This document shows positions 27,614 through 36,622 of a stretch of DNA of 64,000 bases, in pieces (the first letter of the stretch is position 1; each line of letters begins with the position of its first letter). A program made the translations under genes and the position numbers. This stretch comes from Clostridioides sp. (GTDB lineage: Bacteria; Bacillota; Clostridia; Peptostreptococcales; Peptostreptococcaceae), in assembly GCA_031261505.1 (NCBI GenBank), contig JAISJN010000012.1:124001-188000 (forward strand), given 5' to 3'. The notes beneath the pieces were generated by a model, which saw only the letters and a program-made list of their open reading frames with translations, was not told where the DNA came from and searched no databases.

Positions 27614-28378
27614 TTATTCGTACGATGTTTTTCCTTCCCATCTGTTGAACCAAATCAATAATCCGACAATTACAATGACAGTCATCGCTGTACAAGATAC
27701 TGTTGCAAGCCTTGCTTCTGCAACAAGCTGATTTGTAAGTGAGCCTGGTGATACCTCTGCATATGCAAGCATTGTTGTAAATCTTATACTCCAAGAGCAG
27801 GGTATAAACATCCATATCCCATCTCCAAGTCCTGTTATCATAAGCGCAGATACCAAACTTCCAAAGACCCCGAGTCCCGTAGAAGCACCCTTTCCAAATC
27901 TAAGTGAAACAAATAGATGGAAGGCGTACAACAATGTGTTTGTAAGAATCATTGTACAAACTACTATAAAGTAAAATTTCATTGTGAATGGATTTTCACT
28001 GTATATCGCTGAAATGCTTTCACCAAATCCCATGACAGCTATTATTACTGATAAAAAACCTAAGAACAATGTGGTAATCAACATGCCTACAATAGACATC
28101 ACCTTTGGATTTGTAGAAGTTAGGAGGTCAAATCCCTTTCCAGCATTCATATCGCGTTCAGCAACCATCGCACAGACTACACCTATGATAGTTGGAAATC
28201 CTAGTGATAAGACTTGGAAATACCCAACCGCTATCTCTGTCTTATCAACCTTAGTTACACCTGCATACCACGTAAAGGCGAGTACTGCTAGTACAGGCAA
28301 AAGTATATGGAGCAATGATATATGACTTCTTCTTAATTTCATAAATCCCGACTTTAATACTAAATCAATCCTAGTCAT
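27614..28378 (-). CDS. Lantibiotic-immunity ABC permease, second (MutG/SpaG-like)
   Basis: Integral membrane protein of 254 residues with six predicted membrane segments. The pattern MTRIDLVLKSGFMKLRRSHISLLHILLPVLA and a central region with MVAERDMNAGKGFDLL fit the ABC-2 type permeases of lantibiotic self-protection systems. The ATG directly follows the stop of the first permease (TAGATG), with CAGGAGG inside that gene's end, so expression is coupled. With the other permease and the ATPase it should expel membrane-active peptides. Compared with C. difficile it corresponds to CprC by position. Confidence 0.85.
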   Translation of the reverse strand: MTRIDLVLKSGFMKLRRSHISLLHILLPVLAVLAFTWYAGVTKVDKTEIAVGYFQVLSLGFPTIIGVVCAMVAERDMNAGKGFDLLTSTNPKVMSIVGMLITTLFLGFLSVIIAVMGFGESISAIYSENPFTMKFYFIVVCTMILTNTLLYAFHLFVSLRFGKGASTGLGVFGSLVSALMITGLGDGIWMFIPCSWSIRFTTMLAYAEVSPGSLTNQLVAEARLATVSCTAMTVIVIVGLLIWFNRWEGKTSYE

Positions 28379-29116
28379 CTATTTTGCCTCCTGATTTTTG
28401 AAAGCCGCTCCTGTAATCAATATCAAGGCTATACATAGGACTACCGAAATAACTATCCCTGGTAAGATTACATTTGTGTTACCCAATGCAGCTGCTCCTT
28501 CTATATTTTCTAGTGGTATTCCGTTTGGATGTATTTTCAATACCGCCGCCATCAATCTACCTGGAATTGCATACGGTACTGCCCAAAGTCCAGCCTTTGT
28601 AGATAGCATTGCTATGCATACAAAACTTAGAACTATATTTATCAATAAGGTAGCAAACATACCTATCTTAGCTGTCAAGAACATACAAAGCGGCACCTGC
28701 CATGCAAATGCAATCGTTATAATTACACTCGCCAATATACATGTGGTGATTGTAAAATCTGGCTCAAATACAAGTCCGATCACTGCCATGAGCACTAAGA
28801 AGATGAAATTTGTAAACGCCAATAAAATCAATCCAGTAAGTGCTTTTCCAGTCCAAATCTTTTCTGGTTTTATTGGAAATCCCATTATAGCTCTATATCC
28901 AATCTTTGAATCTTTTTGAACTATTCCTGACGATATAATAGCTATCGTCGCTTGCAACAACATCGTATACCACCAGTTGTAGCTACTCGTCTGTACATAG
29001 CTCCCAGTCATCAAAATTATACCTACAACAGCGGTTATTACTGGCATTAAGAATAATATTTTCAATGAAAAAGTTCTTTTCAGTTTTAAGTGTTCTGATT
29101 TAATAATTTGTAACAT
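28379..29116 (-). CDS. Lantibiotic-immunity ABC permease, first (MutE/EpiE-like)
   Basis: Integral membrane protein of 245 residues with six predicted helices. It starts MLQIIKSEHLKLKRTFSLK, a charged cytoplasmic start typical of MutE/EpiE-type permeases, followed by NWWYTMLLQATIAIISSGIVQKDSKIGYRAI. It lies ten bases after the ATPase gene and abuts the second permease gene. The ribosome binding site is weak (AGTAGGTTGATATAG). Together the three genes form a CprABC-like exporter of cationic antimicrobial peptides; no lantibiotic structural or maturation gene is nearby, so this is resistance rather than self-immunity. Confidence 0.85.
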   Translation of the reverse strand: MLQIIKSEHLKLKRTFSLKILFLMPVITAVVGIILMTGSYVQTSSYNWWYTMLLQATIAIISSGIVQKDSKIGYRAIMGFPIKPEKIWTGKALTGLILLAFTNFIFLVLMAVIGLVFEPDFTITTCILASVIITIAFAWQVPLCMFLTAKIGMFATLLINIVLSFVCIAMLSTKAGLWAVPYAIPGRLMAAVLKIHPNGIPLENIEGAAALGNTNVILPGIVISVVLCIALILITGAAFKNQEAK

Positions 29117-29126
29117 CTATATCAAC

Positions 29127-29825
29127 CTACTTTCTGCTATTCATAGCTACTTTCATAAATAGAGCTTCTAAATCTACGCCCTCTTCAATCTTACCCTGAT
29201 ACCTTAACTTACCGTCAGCTATAATGCCGACCTCGTCCACTACCTGTTGTACTTCTGACAATATATGACTTGACAGTATAACCGTGATCCCCTTCCCTGG
29301 GAAAGAGCGTATCAACTCCCTCAACTCCTGGACCCCTATTGGGTCTAGTCCGTTTGTCGGCTCATCTAGTATCAAAAGTTCTGGATTGTTAAGTAAGGCT
29401 ATTGCAATTCCAAGACGTTGTTTCATGCCCAAGGAGAATTTACCTGCACGTTTTTTGCCTGTGTCCTTTAATTCTACGATTGAAAGTACTTCATCTATTC
29501 TAGAATCTGGCAAGCCCAGTAAGTTTGTGCGAACCTTTAGGTTTTCAATAGCTGTTAGATTTTCGTATAGCGGAGGTGATTCAATAAGTGCGCCAATATT
29601 TGATAAATCTTTTCTCTTCCATTGATGTCCGTTGAAGAGAATTTTTCCTGATGTCGGCCTTATCATACCTACTACCATTTTAAGTGTGGTAGATTTACCT
29701 GCTCCATTTGGACCTATTAACCCGTAGACTGAGTTCTTAGGTATTGCAAGCGATATATTATCTACTGCCTTTTGTCCCTTGAAATTCTTGCATAAATCCT
29801 TTGTTTCTAAAATGTAGTTTTTCAT
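29127..29825 (-). CDS. Lantibiotic-immunity ABC transporter ATP-binding protein (CprA/MutF-like)
   Basis: ABC ATPase of 232 residues. Walker A is GPNGAGKST, the signature FSLGMKQRLG and Walker B LLILDEPTNGLDP, followed by the H-loop SSHILSE. The N-terminus (YILETKDLCKNFKGQKAVDNIS) and C-terminus match gallidermin/nisin-protection ATPases. It is the first gene of the exporter operon; AGGAGTGAGG precedes the ATG. An AT-rich stretch of 166 bases separates it from lpdA and should carry a promoter under the control of the two-component system encoded downstream. Confidence 0.92.
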   Translation of the reverse strand: MKNYILETKDLCKNFKGQKAVDNISLAIPKNSVYGLIGPNGAGKSTTLKMVVGMIRPTSGKILFNGHQWKRKDLSNIGALIESPPLYENLTAIENLKVRTNLLGLPDSRIDEVLSIVELKDTGKKRAGKFSLGMKQRLGIAIALLNNPELLILDEPTNGLDPIGVQELRELIRSFPGKGITVILSSHILSEVQQVVDEVGIIADGKLRYQGKIEEGVDLEALFMKVAMNSRK

Positions 29826-29903
29826 GTTTTCCTCACTCCTTTATCTTATAAATCTATAATAACTAGAATTTATAAAGACTTTATAAGGATTTTAAATTAT
29901 ACA

Positions 29904-29945
29904 TAAAAAAAGATATAACTGAACTCCCATCAGCTATATCTCTTT
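29904..29945 (-). terminator. Terminator of the gcv-lpdA operon
   Basis: On the minus strand AGAGATATAGCTG, loop ATGGGAGTT, CAGTTATATCT, then TTTTTTT. It lies about 45 bases after the lpdA stop. Confidence 0.88.
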
Positions 29946-29991
29946 GACTTTCTATATTTTATTTTAGTTTCCCGATTATCTCTTCCATTAC

Positions 29992-31404
29992 CTAGTGCGA
30001 GTGAATTCCTTCACCCACTAGTCCAGTAAGGGCTTCGATAAACACCTCTGACAAAGTCGGATGTGCGTGGATTACGTTCTTGATATCGCCAAGCTTAATA
30101 TTGTTCGCAATCGCCAATGTACATTCGTGTATCAAGTCGCTTGCGTGTGGTCCCATTATCTGAGCGCCTAACAGTACTTCTTTATTTGGATCTTCGTGCT
30201 CCTTAGAAGCTATTAGCTTCAAGTATCCAGCCGTTTCACCCATAGTCATCGCCTTGCCGTTTCCAGCAAACATGAACTTATTAGTTCTGTATTCTATTCC
30301 ATTTACCTTTGCCTCGTCTTCTGGAAGTCCTACAGTTGCTATTTCTGGGAAGATGAATATGCAGGCTGGAACTATATCTCCCTTGGATTCAACCTCGATT
30401 CCAGCGATGTGCTCTACTGCCCTTATACCCTGGTTAGATGCAATATGTGCAAGCATTCCCTTGCCGTTTACGTCCCCTATTGCAAATATATTGTCTACAG
30501 ATGTCTTGAAGTTTTCATCTGTTGAAATTCCTTTTCTATCGAATTCCACCCCTATTTCATCTAGGTTTAATCCTTCTGTAACAGGTTTTCTACCAGTACA
30601 GATCAAGACTGCATCGCCTTCGAATTCCATGTCTTTTTTAGTCTTGCTGCTTGTGGCGTACATTTTGAATCTCGTTCCGTCTTTCTCGATCTTAGTAACT
30701 CCTGTAGACGTGTTTATACTTATCCCTTTTTTCTTGAGTATCGGTTGTAGTCGTTTCGTAACATCTGTATCGACCTGTCCTAGAATTTTTGGAAGGAATT
30801 CTACAACTGTCACCTTGCTTCCAAATGAGTTGAATATGCTGGCTATTTCCATACCGATTACCCCACCGCCGACTACGAGTAGCTCCTGTGGAATTTCTTT
30901 AAAACTCAAGATTTCATCGCTAGTGTAAACCCCATCTATGTCAGCCCCATCTATAGGTGGGATGATAGGTGCTGAACCTGTAGCTATGATAAATTTTTCA
31001 GCAGTAACTTCTTGCTCTGAGCCGTCTTCTAGTTCGATTTTTAAGGTGTTTTTATCCACAAATCCAGCATTTCCTCTGTATAACTCTATCTTATTTGCCT
31101 TGATCAGCTCTTCTATTCCCGACCTGAGTCCGTCCATAACCTTGCCTTTTCTTGCGTGGATTTGTCCTACATCTATCGTAAACTCTGAGTTTGTGTTTAT
31201 TCCAAACTCGGATAACTCCTTATATGTGTTTATAACTTCTGCATTTTTGTACAAAGCTTTCGTAGGAATACATCCTCTGTTTAGGCAGGTACCACCTAGA
31301 GCATCTCTCTCTACCAATCCAACTTTATATCCACATTGGCTCGCCCTTATTGCAGCTGTATATCCGCCTGGACCACCACCAATTACAATTATATCCTTAT
31401 CCAT
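29992..31404 (-). CDS. lpdA: Dihydrolipoyl dehydrogenase (glycine cleavage L-protein)
   Basis: Flavoenzyme that reoxidises the dihydrolipoyl group of GcvH with NAD+. The 470-residue chain has the FAD-binding IVIGGGPGGYTAAIRA, the redox-active disulfide in GGTCLNRGCIPTK, an NAD-binding VVGGGVIGMEIA, FAIGDVNG for FAD, and the C-terminal catalytic His-Glu in HAHPTLSE. It has no N-terminal lipoyl domain. AGGAGGTATGG precedes the start. It follows gcvPB by 130 bases, where a large inverted repeat lies, and ends the operon, so it is dedicated to glycine cleavage rather than to a 2-oxoacid dehydrogenase. Confidence 0.95.
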   Translation of the reverse strand: MDKDIIVIGGGPGGYTAAIRASQCGYKVGLVERDALGGTCLNRGCIPTKALYKNAEVINTYKELSEFGINTNSEFTIDVGQIHARKGKVMDGLRSGIEELIKANKIELYRGNAGFVDKNTLKIELEDGSEQEVTAEKFIIATGSAPIIPPIDGADIDGVYTSDEILSFKEIPQELLVVGGGVIGMEIASIFNSFGSKVTVVEFLPKILGQVDTDVTKRLQPILKKKGISINTSTGVTKIEKDGTRFKMYATSSKTKKDMEFEGDAVLICTGRKPVTEGLNLDEIGVEFDRKGISTDENFKTSVDNIFAIGDVNGKGMLAHIASNQGIRAVEHIAGIEVESKGDIVPACIFIFPEIATVGLPEDEAKVNGIEYRTNKFMFAGNGKAMTMGETAGYLKLIASKEHEDPNKEVLLGAQIMGPHASDLIHECTLAIANNIKLGDIKNVIHAHPTLSEVFIEALTGLVGEGIHSH

Positions 31405-31448
31405 ATTATCGCCATACCTCCTAAATGTAATTAAATGCCGCTATTACT

Positions 31449-31508
31449 GAAATTAGCCCGATTTCAGACATTCAAGTATGTAAAATGACATCTAATCGGG
31501 CCTATTTC
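31449..31508. repeat. Inverted repeat between gcvPB and lpdA
   Basis: GAAATTAGCCCGATT and AATCGGGCCTATTTC pair around a loop of about 30 bases. On the minus (transcribed) strand no U run follows, so it is more likely an RNA processing or stability hairpin than a terminator. Confidence 0.65.
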
Positions 31509-31534
31509 AATTTTTTATCTCAGTATTCGCTCGC

Positions 31535-32995
31535 TCATTTCCATGTTAAAATTGGTTTTCTCGCTGCACCAGTTTCGTCTAGCCTATTTACATAGGTATT
31601 GTGAGGTGCTGAGATAACTACTTCCGGTGTTTCCTTTGCTTCATTTGCTATAGTTATCATTGCTTCCACAAATTTATCTATGGTTTCAACACTTTCGGTC
31701 TCAGTAGGCTCTACCATCATCGCTTCGTGCACTAGTAGTGGGAAGTAGATAGTTGGTGGATGATATCCAAAATCTAGCAGTCTTTTAGCTATATCCAGTG
31801 CTGTTACTCCATTTGGCTCAACCAATCCATCAAATAGCACCTCGTGTTTACAAGGGCCTTCACTTATTGGAAGAACGTAATATCCTCTGAGTCCCTCTTT
31901 TATATAGTTTGCATTTAATACAGCTACTTCACTCGCTTCTTTCAAGCCCTGTGCGCCCATTGTCAAAATGTACGCATACGCTCTTATCAGAACTCCAAAG
32001 TTTCCGTAGAAGTTTTTAACTTTTCCTATCGATTGTGGTAGATTGTAGTCTAATACGTATTTTTCAGATTTTTTCGAACAACCATTCTCTTCTTTTTCAA
32101 TCACTGGTACTGGTAAGAACGGCACGAGTATATTTTTTACTCCAACTGGTCCAGCACCTGGCCCACCTCCACCGTGAGGAGTTGAAAAAGTCTTGTGTAA
32201 ATTCAAATGAATTACATCAAATCCCATATCCCCCGGTCTAGTTTTTCCCATAATTGCATTCATATTTGCACCATCGTAGTAAAGCAGTCCACCTGCTTCA
32301 TGGACTAATGTCGCTATTTCTTCGATATGTCTCTCAAATATTCCCAATGTACTTGGGTTTGTGAGCATAAGACCTGCTACATCGTCTCCCAAGGCTTCTT
32401 TTAATGAATCTATACACACAGATCCGTCATCGTGAGATTTTACCTCAACTACTTCGAACCCAGCTACTGCTGCACTCGCTGGATTTGTACCGTGGGCTGA
32501 GTCAGGAACAATTATCTTTGTTCTCTTTGAATCGTTTCTAGAGTTATGGTACTGTTTTATCAACATTAACCCAGTCAATTCTCCATGAGCTCCAGCCGAT
32601 GGTTGTAATGTAACCTTATCCATCCCTGTGATTTCTGCAAGAGAAACACCTAGTTTATACATCAGTTCTAATGCGCCTTGAACTGTTTCCTCTGGTTGAT
32701 ATGGGTGAATATCTTTAAACTTAGATAGAGCTGCCATATCTTCATTTATCTTTGGATTGTACTTCATCGTACAAGATCCAAGTGGATAAAACCCAGTGTC
32801 TACTCCGAAGTTTTTATTCGATAGGTTTGTATAATGCCTAACGACGTCTACTTCGTTTAGTTCTGGCAATTCAGCAGGACTTGTTCTCCTTAAATTTTCT
32901 GGTAATAATTCATCGATTCCTATATTGGGCACTTCTAATTCAGGAAGTCTGTATGCCTTACGTCCTGCTACGGAAATTTCTTTTAGCAATTTCAT
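31535..32995 (-). CDS. gcvPB: Glycine dehydrogenase (decarboxylating) subunit 2
   Basis: PLP-dependent C-terminal half of the P-protein, which decarboxylates glycine and passes the aminomethyl group to the lipoyl arm of GcvH. The chain has 486 residues. The PLP lysine is in [20 protein letters not shown]; other signatures are [16 protein letters not shown] and [14 protein letters not shown]. Its ATG follows the gcvPA stop with no base between, and GGAGGTGATG lies within the end of gcvPA. Subunits 1 and 2 form a heterotetramer as in Clostridia, Bacillus and Thermus. Confidence 0.96.
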   Translation of the reverse strand: MKLLKEISVAGRKAYRLPELEVPNIGIDELLPENLRRTSPAELPELNEVDVVRHYTNLSNKNFGVDTGFYPLGSCTMKYNPKINEDMAALSKFKDIHPYQPEETVQGALELMYKLGVSLAEITGMDKVTLQPSAGAHGELTGLMLIKQYHNSRNDSKRTKIIVPDSAHGTNPASAAVAGFEVVEVKSHDDGSVCIDSLKEALGDDVAGLMLTNPSTLGIFERHIEEIATLVHEAGGLLYYDGANMNAIMGKTRPGDMGFDVIHLNLHKTFSTPHGGGGPGAGPVGVKNILVPFLPVPVIEKEENGCSKKSEKYVLDYNLPQSIGKVKNFYGNFGVLIRAYAYILTMGAQGLKEASEVAVLNANYIKEGLRGYYVLPISEGPCKHEVLFDGLVEPNGVTALDIAKRLLDFGYHPPTIYFPLLVHEAMMVEPTETESVETIDKFVEAMITIANEAKETPEVVISAPHNTYVNRLDETGAARKPILTWK

Positions 32996-34336
32996 TTACA
33001 TCACCTCCATAGCTTCGACGAGTTTATCTATTTCTTTTTTTGTTCTCTTCTCAGTGACGCATAGTAAAAGTCCGTTTCCAGCTTCCTCTGAAGCTTTATT
33101 GAGCGGATATCCACCTAGGATTCCGACATTTAGAAGATAATCGTTGATTTCACAAGGACATGTATCCGAAGTTACCACAAACTCCTTGAAAAACGGTCTG
33201 TCGAAAACTTGTTTATACTTACCTGATTTTGTAATTTCATTCATTGCGTAATGAGATTTTTTAATACACTGCTCTGCGACTTCCCTAAGTCCTTCTTTAC
33301 CCATTGTAGCCATGTATATTGCTGCCATAAGGGCATTTAGTCCTTGGTTAGAACATATATTAGATGTAGCAGTTTCACGCCTTATATGCTGTTCCCTCGC
33401 CTGAAGTGTCAGCACGTACGCCCTCTTTCCGTCTTTATCAACAGTTTCTCCTACTATTCTTCCCGGCATCTTTCTCATAAGTTTTTTGGTAGTTGCCATA
33501 AATCCTATATAAGGTCCACCAAAATTCATAGCGTTTCCGAGTGGTTGAGCACTTCCCACAACTATGTCTGCTCCTATTTTACCCGGAGTTTTTAGAATTG
33601 CAAGCGAGATAGGATCTACTGACATCACAAACAACGCCTTGTTTTCATGCGTAACTTCTGCAATCTCGTCTAGGTCCTCGATTACACCGAAGAAGTTTGG
33701 ATTTTGAACGACTACGCAGGCAGTCTTATTATCTATCAGCTCTTCGACTGATTTTTTACAAGTCGCTCCGTTATCTGAACCCGCTATTAAGATTTCAATA
33801 CCTCTATTTCTGAGGTAAGTTTCTATAACCTTCATTGTATCTGGATTTATTGTATTTGAGATTATTACTTTTTTCTTTTTTGTCTGTGCTACCGACATCA
33901 AACAAGCTTCTGCAAGAGCTGTTCCTTCGTCGTACATGGATGCATTAGACACTTCCATATCAGTAAGTTCTGCTATCATCGATTGATATTCAAATATACT
34001 CTGTAGAGTCCCTTGACTTATCTCAGGTTGATACGGAGTATACGCTGTGTAGAACTCTGATCTAGATGCTATATGGTGCACTATAGATGGTATGTAGTGG
34101 TCATAAGAGCCTGCCCCTAAGAAACACACCAACTCATCCGTAGATTTGTTTTTATTTGCTAGGCATTTTATATTTCTAGAAACTTCTAATTCACTCATAG
34201 GTGGATTGATGTTTAGATAGTCTTTAAGACGAAGATTCTCTGGTATATCGGAAAATAAATCCTCCACAGAATCTACCCCTATTACACCTAACATCTTTTC
34301 CTTATCTTCTGGTGTTGTAGGTATATAAGGGAACAT
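32996..34336 (-). CDS. gcvPA: Glycine dehydrogenase (decarboxylating) subunit 1
   Basis: N-terminal half of the P-protein, 446 residues. It begins MFPYIPTTPEDKEKMLGVIG and carries family segments FLGAGSYDHYIPSIVHHI, YTPYQPEISQGTLQSIFEYQSMI, FGGPYIGFMATTKKLMRKMPGRI and LTLQAREQHIRRE. The PLP lysine is on the partner subunit, as expected. GAGGAGGAATAAC precedes the ATG and it starts one base after gcvH. Translational coupling to both neighbours is clear. Confidence 0.96.
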   Translation of the reverse strand: MFPYIPTTPEDKEKMLGVIGVDSVEDLFSDIPENLRLKDYLNINPPMSELEVSRNIKCLANKNKSTDELVCFLGAGSYDHYIPSIVHHIASRSEFYTAYTPYQPEISQGTLQSIFEYQSMIAELTDMEVSNASMYDEGTALAEACLMSVAQTKKKKVIISNTINPDTMKVIETYLRNRGIEILIAGSDNGATCKKSVEELIDNKTACVVVQNPNFFGVIEDLDEIAEVTHENKALFVMSVDPISLAILKTPGKIGADIVVGSAQPLGNAMNFGGPYIGFMATTKKLMRKMPGRIVGETVDKDGKRAYVLTLQAREQHIRRETATSNICSNQGLNALMAAIYMATMGKEGLREVAEQCIKKSHYAMNEITKSGKYKQVFDRPFFKEFVVTSDTCPCEINDYLLNVGILGGYPLNKASEEAGNGLLLCVTEKRTKKEIDKLVEAMEVM

Positions 34337-34337
34337 G

Positions 34338-34721
34338 TTATTCCTCCTCTTTTATGAACTCTTCGTATTCTTCTGCACTCATCAAGTTCTTTAATTCTTC
34401 CTTATCTGATAATTCAAGTTCTGCTATCCAATTTTCGTAAGCATCTTCGTTTAGAAGTTGTGGATCGTCTTCAAGAGCTTCATTTATTGATACAACAGTT
34501 CCGCTTACTGGGCAGATTGCATCAGACACAGCCTTTACAGATTCAACAGCTGCCAATGTATCCCCTGTGCCCAACTCTCCATCTATTTCTGGAAGTTCTA
34601 CAAATACTATATCTCCTAAATGTGATTGAGCGTAGTCTGTAATTCCGACCTTGGCTTTATCACCCTCTACGCATACCCATTCATGGTCTTTTGTGTACAT
34701 TAATCCGTTTAATACTTTCAT
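34338..34721 (-). CDS. gcvH: Glycine cleavage system H protein
   Basis: Lipoyl carrier protein of 127 residues that shuttles the aminomethyl group between the P, T and L proteins. It has the canonical [11 protein letters not shown] start region, [22 protein letters not shown] and the lipoylation Lys in [13 protein letters not shown]. The acidic C-terminus ([13 protein letters not shown]) is normal. AAAAGGAGG lies upstream. It is the second gene of the operon, 136 bases after gcvT. Confidence 0.97.
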   Translation of the reverse strand: MKVLNGLMYTKDHEWVCVEGDKAKVGITDYAQSHLGDIVFVELPEIDGELGTGDTLAAVESVKAVSDAICPVSGTVVSINEALEDDPQLLNEDAYENWIAELELSDKEELKNLMSAEEYEEFIKEEE

Positions 34722-34857
34722 TTAAAATTCCTCCTTTTACAGTTTATATATTTGAATATCGGTTATTTTTTGTAATTTTACTTGCTTATCTTCTCCCATT
34801 GCTTCTATGCGATGTCTTTAGTATACAATCACATTCCTTCTATGTCGTATTATTATT

Positions 34858-35961
34858 TTATTTTTCTTTGTAGTTTTTTGCTAAGAATTTTTTGCTTATT
34901 ACCTTTGCCTTCACTGGTTTGTTTCTTATGATTATATCCAGCTCAGTATCGAGTGCAGAATATTCTGCCGCAATATTTACAAGTGCAATATTTATGCCGA
35001 GAGTTGGAGAATGGTATCCAGTTGTTACATGTCCTATATTCATTCCATCTACCTGAACTTCGTAATCAGCTCTTGGAATACCTCTTCCAATCATTTCAAC
35101 TCCAACTGTCTTTCTTTTAAGTCCAGCTTCCTTTTGAGCTATCAAGGCTTCCCTTCCTATAAACTCATCTTTGGCTAGCTTGACTGCAAATCCAAATCCA
35201 GCTTCAAGAGGTGATACTTCTGAATCCATTTCATGTCCATAAAGTGGTAGACAAGCTTCAAATCTCAATGTATCCCTTGCTCCTAAACCACATGGCTCTA
35301 AACCAAATTCTTCTCCCTCTTTAATTACTGCATCCCAAACAGATACTATTTCACTATTTGAGGTGTAGACTTCAAATCCGTCTTCCCCAGTGTATCCAGT
35401 TCTAGATACCAAGCATTTATTACCAGCTATATCCACATCTTGTTTAAAACCAAAGAATTTAATTTGATCTAAATCTGTTTCTGTTAATCTTTGAAGTATT
35501 TGCTGAGCCTTAGGGCCTTGAACTGCAACCTGTGATATCTCATCTGATAGATTTTCTAGCGTAATGTCGTATCCACCTGAGTTTTCCTTCATCCATTCGA
35601 AATCTTTGTCGACGTTTGATGCATTTACCACTAAGTAATAATGTTCATCGTTAATTTTATAGACTAGAAGATCATCTACACAACCACCAGTTGGGTAACA
35701 CATAAAGCAGTATATCACCCCACCGTCCGAGATTGTCGCCACATCATTGGTAACTAGATTTTGAACGAATTTAAAAGCGTCCTTGCCCTTGATATCCACC
35801 TCGCCCATGTGCGAGACATCAAATATCCCTGCAGAATTTCTAACAGCATTATGTTCTACTGTCAATCCCTTGTACTGCTCTGGCAATAAATAACCAGCAA
35901 ATTCTACTATCTTACCACATAATTTCTTGTGGGCTTCCAGTAGTGGAGTTTGTTTACTCAT
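34858..35961 (-). CDS. gcvT: Glycine cleavage system T protein (aminomethyltransferase)
   Basis: Transfers the methylene group from aminomethyl-lipoyl GcvH to tetrahydrofolate, releasing ammonia. The protein has 367 residues, with KTPL-type start (MSKQTPLLEAHKKLCGKIV), VFDVSHMG-type segment NSAGIFDVSHMGE, GYTGEDGFEVY and GLGARDTLRFEACLPLYGHE, all with the folate-binding Asp and Arg positions intact. AAAGAGGGGGAAC precedes the ATG. It is the first gene of gcvT-gcvH-gcvPA-gcvPB-lpdA, behind a promoter and structured leader at 36076-36209. Confidence 0.97.
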   Translation of the reverse strand: MSKQTPLLEAHKKLCGKIVEFAGYLLPEQYKGLTVEHNAVRNSAGIFDVSHMGEVDIKGKDAFKFVQNLVTNDVATISDGGVIYCFMCYPTGGCVDDLLVYKINDEHYYLVVNASNVDKDFEWMKENSGGYDITLENLSDEISQVAVQGPKAQQILQRLTETDLDQIKFFGFKQDVDIAGNKCLVSRTGYTGEDGFEVYTSNSEIVSVWDAVIKEGEEFGLEPCGLGARDTLRFEACLPLYGHEMDSEVSPLEAGFGFAVKLAKDEFIGREALIAQKEAGLKRKTVGVEMIGRGIPRADYEVQVDGMNIGHVTTGYHSPTLGINIALVNIAAEYSALDTELDIIIRNKPVKAKVISKKFLAKNYKEK

Positions 35962-36075
35962 TTTGTTCCCCCTCTTTCTGTATGTTATACGTATAAAATA
36001 TATACATTTGTTGCCTTATTAAATAATGATTTGACACTCTCTATTTTAGATTTTTGCCTAGAGAAATCGGATTAA

Positions 36076-36174
36076 AACAGAGTATATCTGAATGCTAGAA
36101 CTAGCGTGAAATATACCCTGTTGATTTTTTCGAGGATTTGTTCCTAATGTTTTTCTTATTAAAAATACTCTGTT
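36076..36174 (-). promoter_or_regulatory. Structured leader of the gcv operon with mutually exclusive hairpins
   Basis: On the minus strand three segments occur in order: AACAGAGTAT (36174-36165), AACAGGGTATAT (36122-36111) and ATATACTCTGTT (36087-36076). Segment 3 pairs perfectly with segment 1 over ten bases, or with segment 2 over 11 bases with one mismatch and an inner GCTAG/CTAGC stem. UUUUAAU follows segment 3. A further stem, CTCTA/TAGAG, lies at about 36061-36035. This is the layout of an attenuator or riboswitch. I do not see the canonical glycine aptamer core, so the ligand is unknown. Confidence 0.55.
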
Positions 36175-36180
36175 ATCCAC

Positions 36181-36209
36181 AATATACCTTAAGATATTAT
36201 GAGTGTCAA
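36181..36209 (-). promoter_or_regulatory. Promoter of the gcv operon
   Basis: On the minus strand TTGACA (36209-36204), 17-base spacer, TATATT (36186-36181). The predicted start near 36174 lies about 210 bases before gcvT. An inverted copy of TTGACACTC is at 36031-36039. Confidence 0.75.
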
Positions 36210-36260
36210 CTATCGTTAAAAATATATTTTATATTCTGACATTAACCGACTTCCTTCCTC

Positions 36261-36300
36261 AAAAAATGAGAGTATCTATCTATTTGATATATACCCTCTT
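36261..36300 (-). terminator. Second terminator downstream of mgtE
   Basis: On the minus strand GAGGGTAT, loop of about 15 bases, ATACTCTC, then ATTTTTT. It isolates the gcv promoter from read-through. Confidence 0.65.
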
Positions 36301-36524
36301 ATTCGATAGATATTCATATTATTCATTTTGAATTCCACCATCTAATCTCTATTTTACTTTAATTAATACATATTATACTCGTTCTGTTTAATATTATCTT
36401 ATTAATTATTATTATACATCAGTTTATCATTATTGAAAAAAACATTGAAGCCCATAGTCCGAATACAAATATACTTTTAAATTTCGCCATAATGGATTAC
36501 TTTCTAATAGTCTATATGAAAAAC

Positions 36525-36557
36525 TAAAAGGCATCATCGAATGACGATACCTTTTTA
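36525..36557 (-). terminator. Terminator of mgtE
   Basis: AAAAGG...ATCG, loop AATGA, CGAT...CCTTTTT on the plus strand, symmetrical enough to work on the minus strand as well (AAAAAGG ... CCTTTT). It is about 60 bases after the mgtE stop, beyond copy H of the dispersed element. Together with the gcv leader and second terminator it accounts for much of the 655-base gap 35962-36616; 36301-36524 is AT-rich with nothing I can name. Confidence 0.7.
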
Positions 36558-36562
36558 TTTTA

Positions 36563-36622
36563 TTAAATGGTAAATACACCCGCCACCTATAGCGGTGTCG
36601 GGATATATTTTTCAAGTTATAT
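36563..36622 (+). repeat. Partial dispersed element, copy H, overlapping the mgtE stop
   Basis: TTAAATGGTAAATA start, CGCCACCTATAGCGGTG core and TTTTTCAAGTTATATA tail; hairpin 1 is deleted. The tail supplies the stop codon of mgtE (TTA at 36617-36619 on the plus strand). Confidence 0.7.

Noticed and set aside
35962-36260. Canonical glycine riboswitch upstream of gcvT
   Set aside because: A fragment resembling CTCTAGGCAAAAA occurs near 36065-36053 on the minus strand, but the conserved aptamer core with GCCGAAGG-type sequence and the tandem arrangement are not visible, so I call only a structured leader.
36430-36615. Minus-strand open frame of 61 codons after mgtE
   Set aside because: It consists of the terminator and element copy H, is rich in Arg and Tyr from AT-rich sequence, and has no ribosome binding site.
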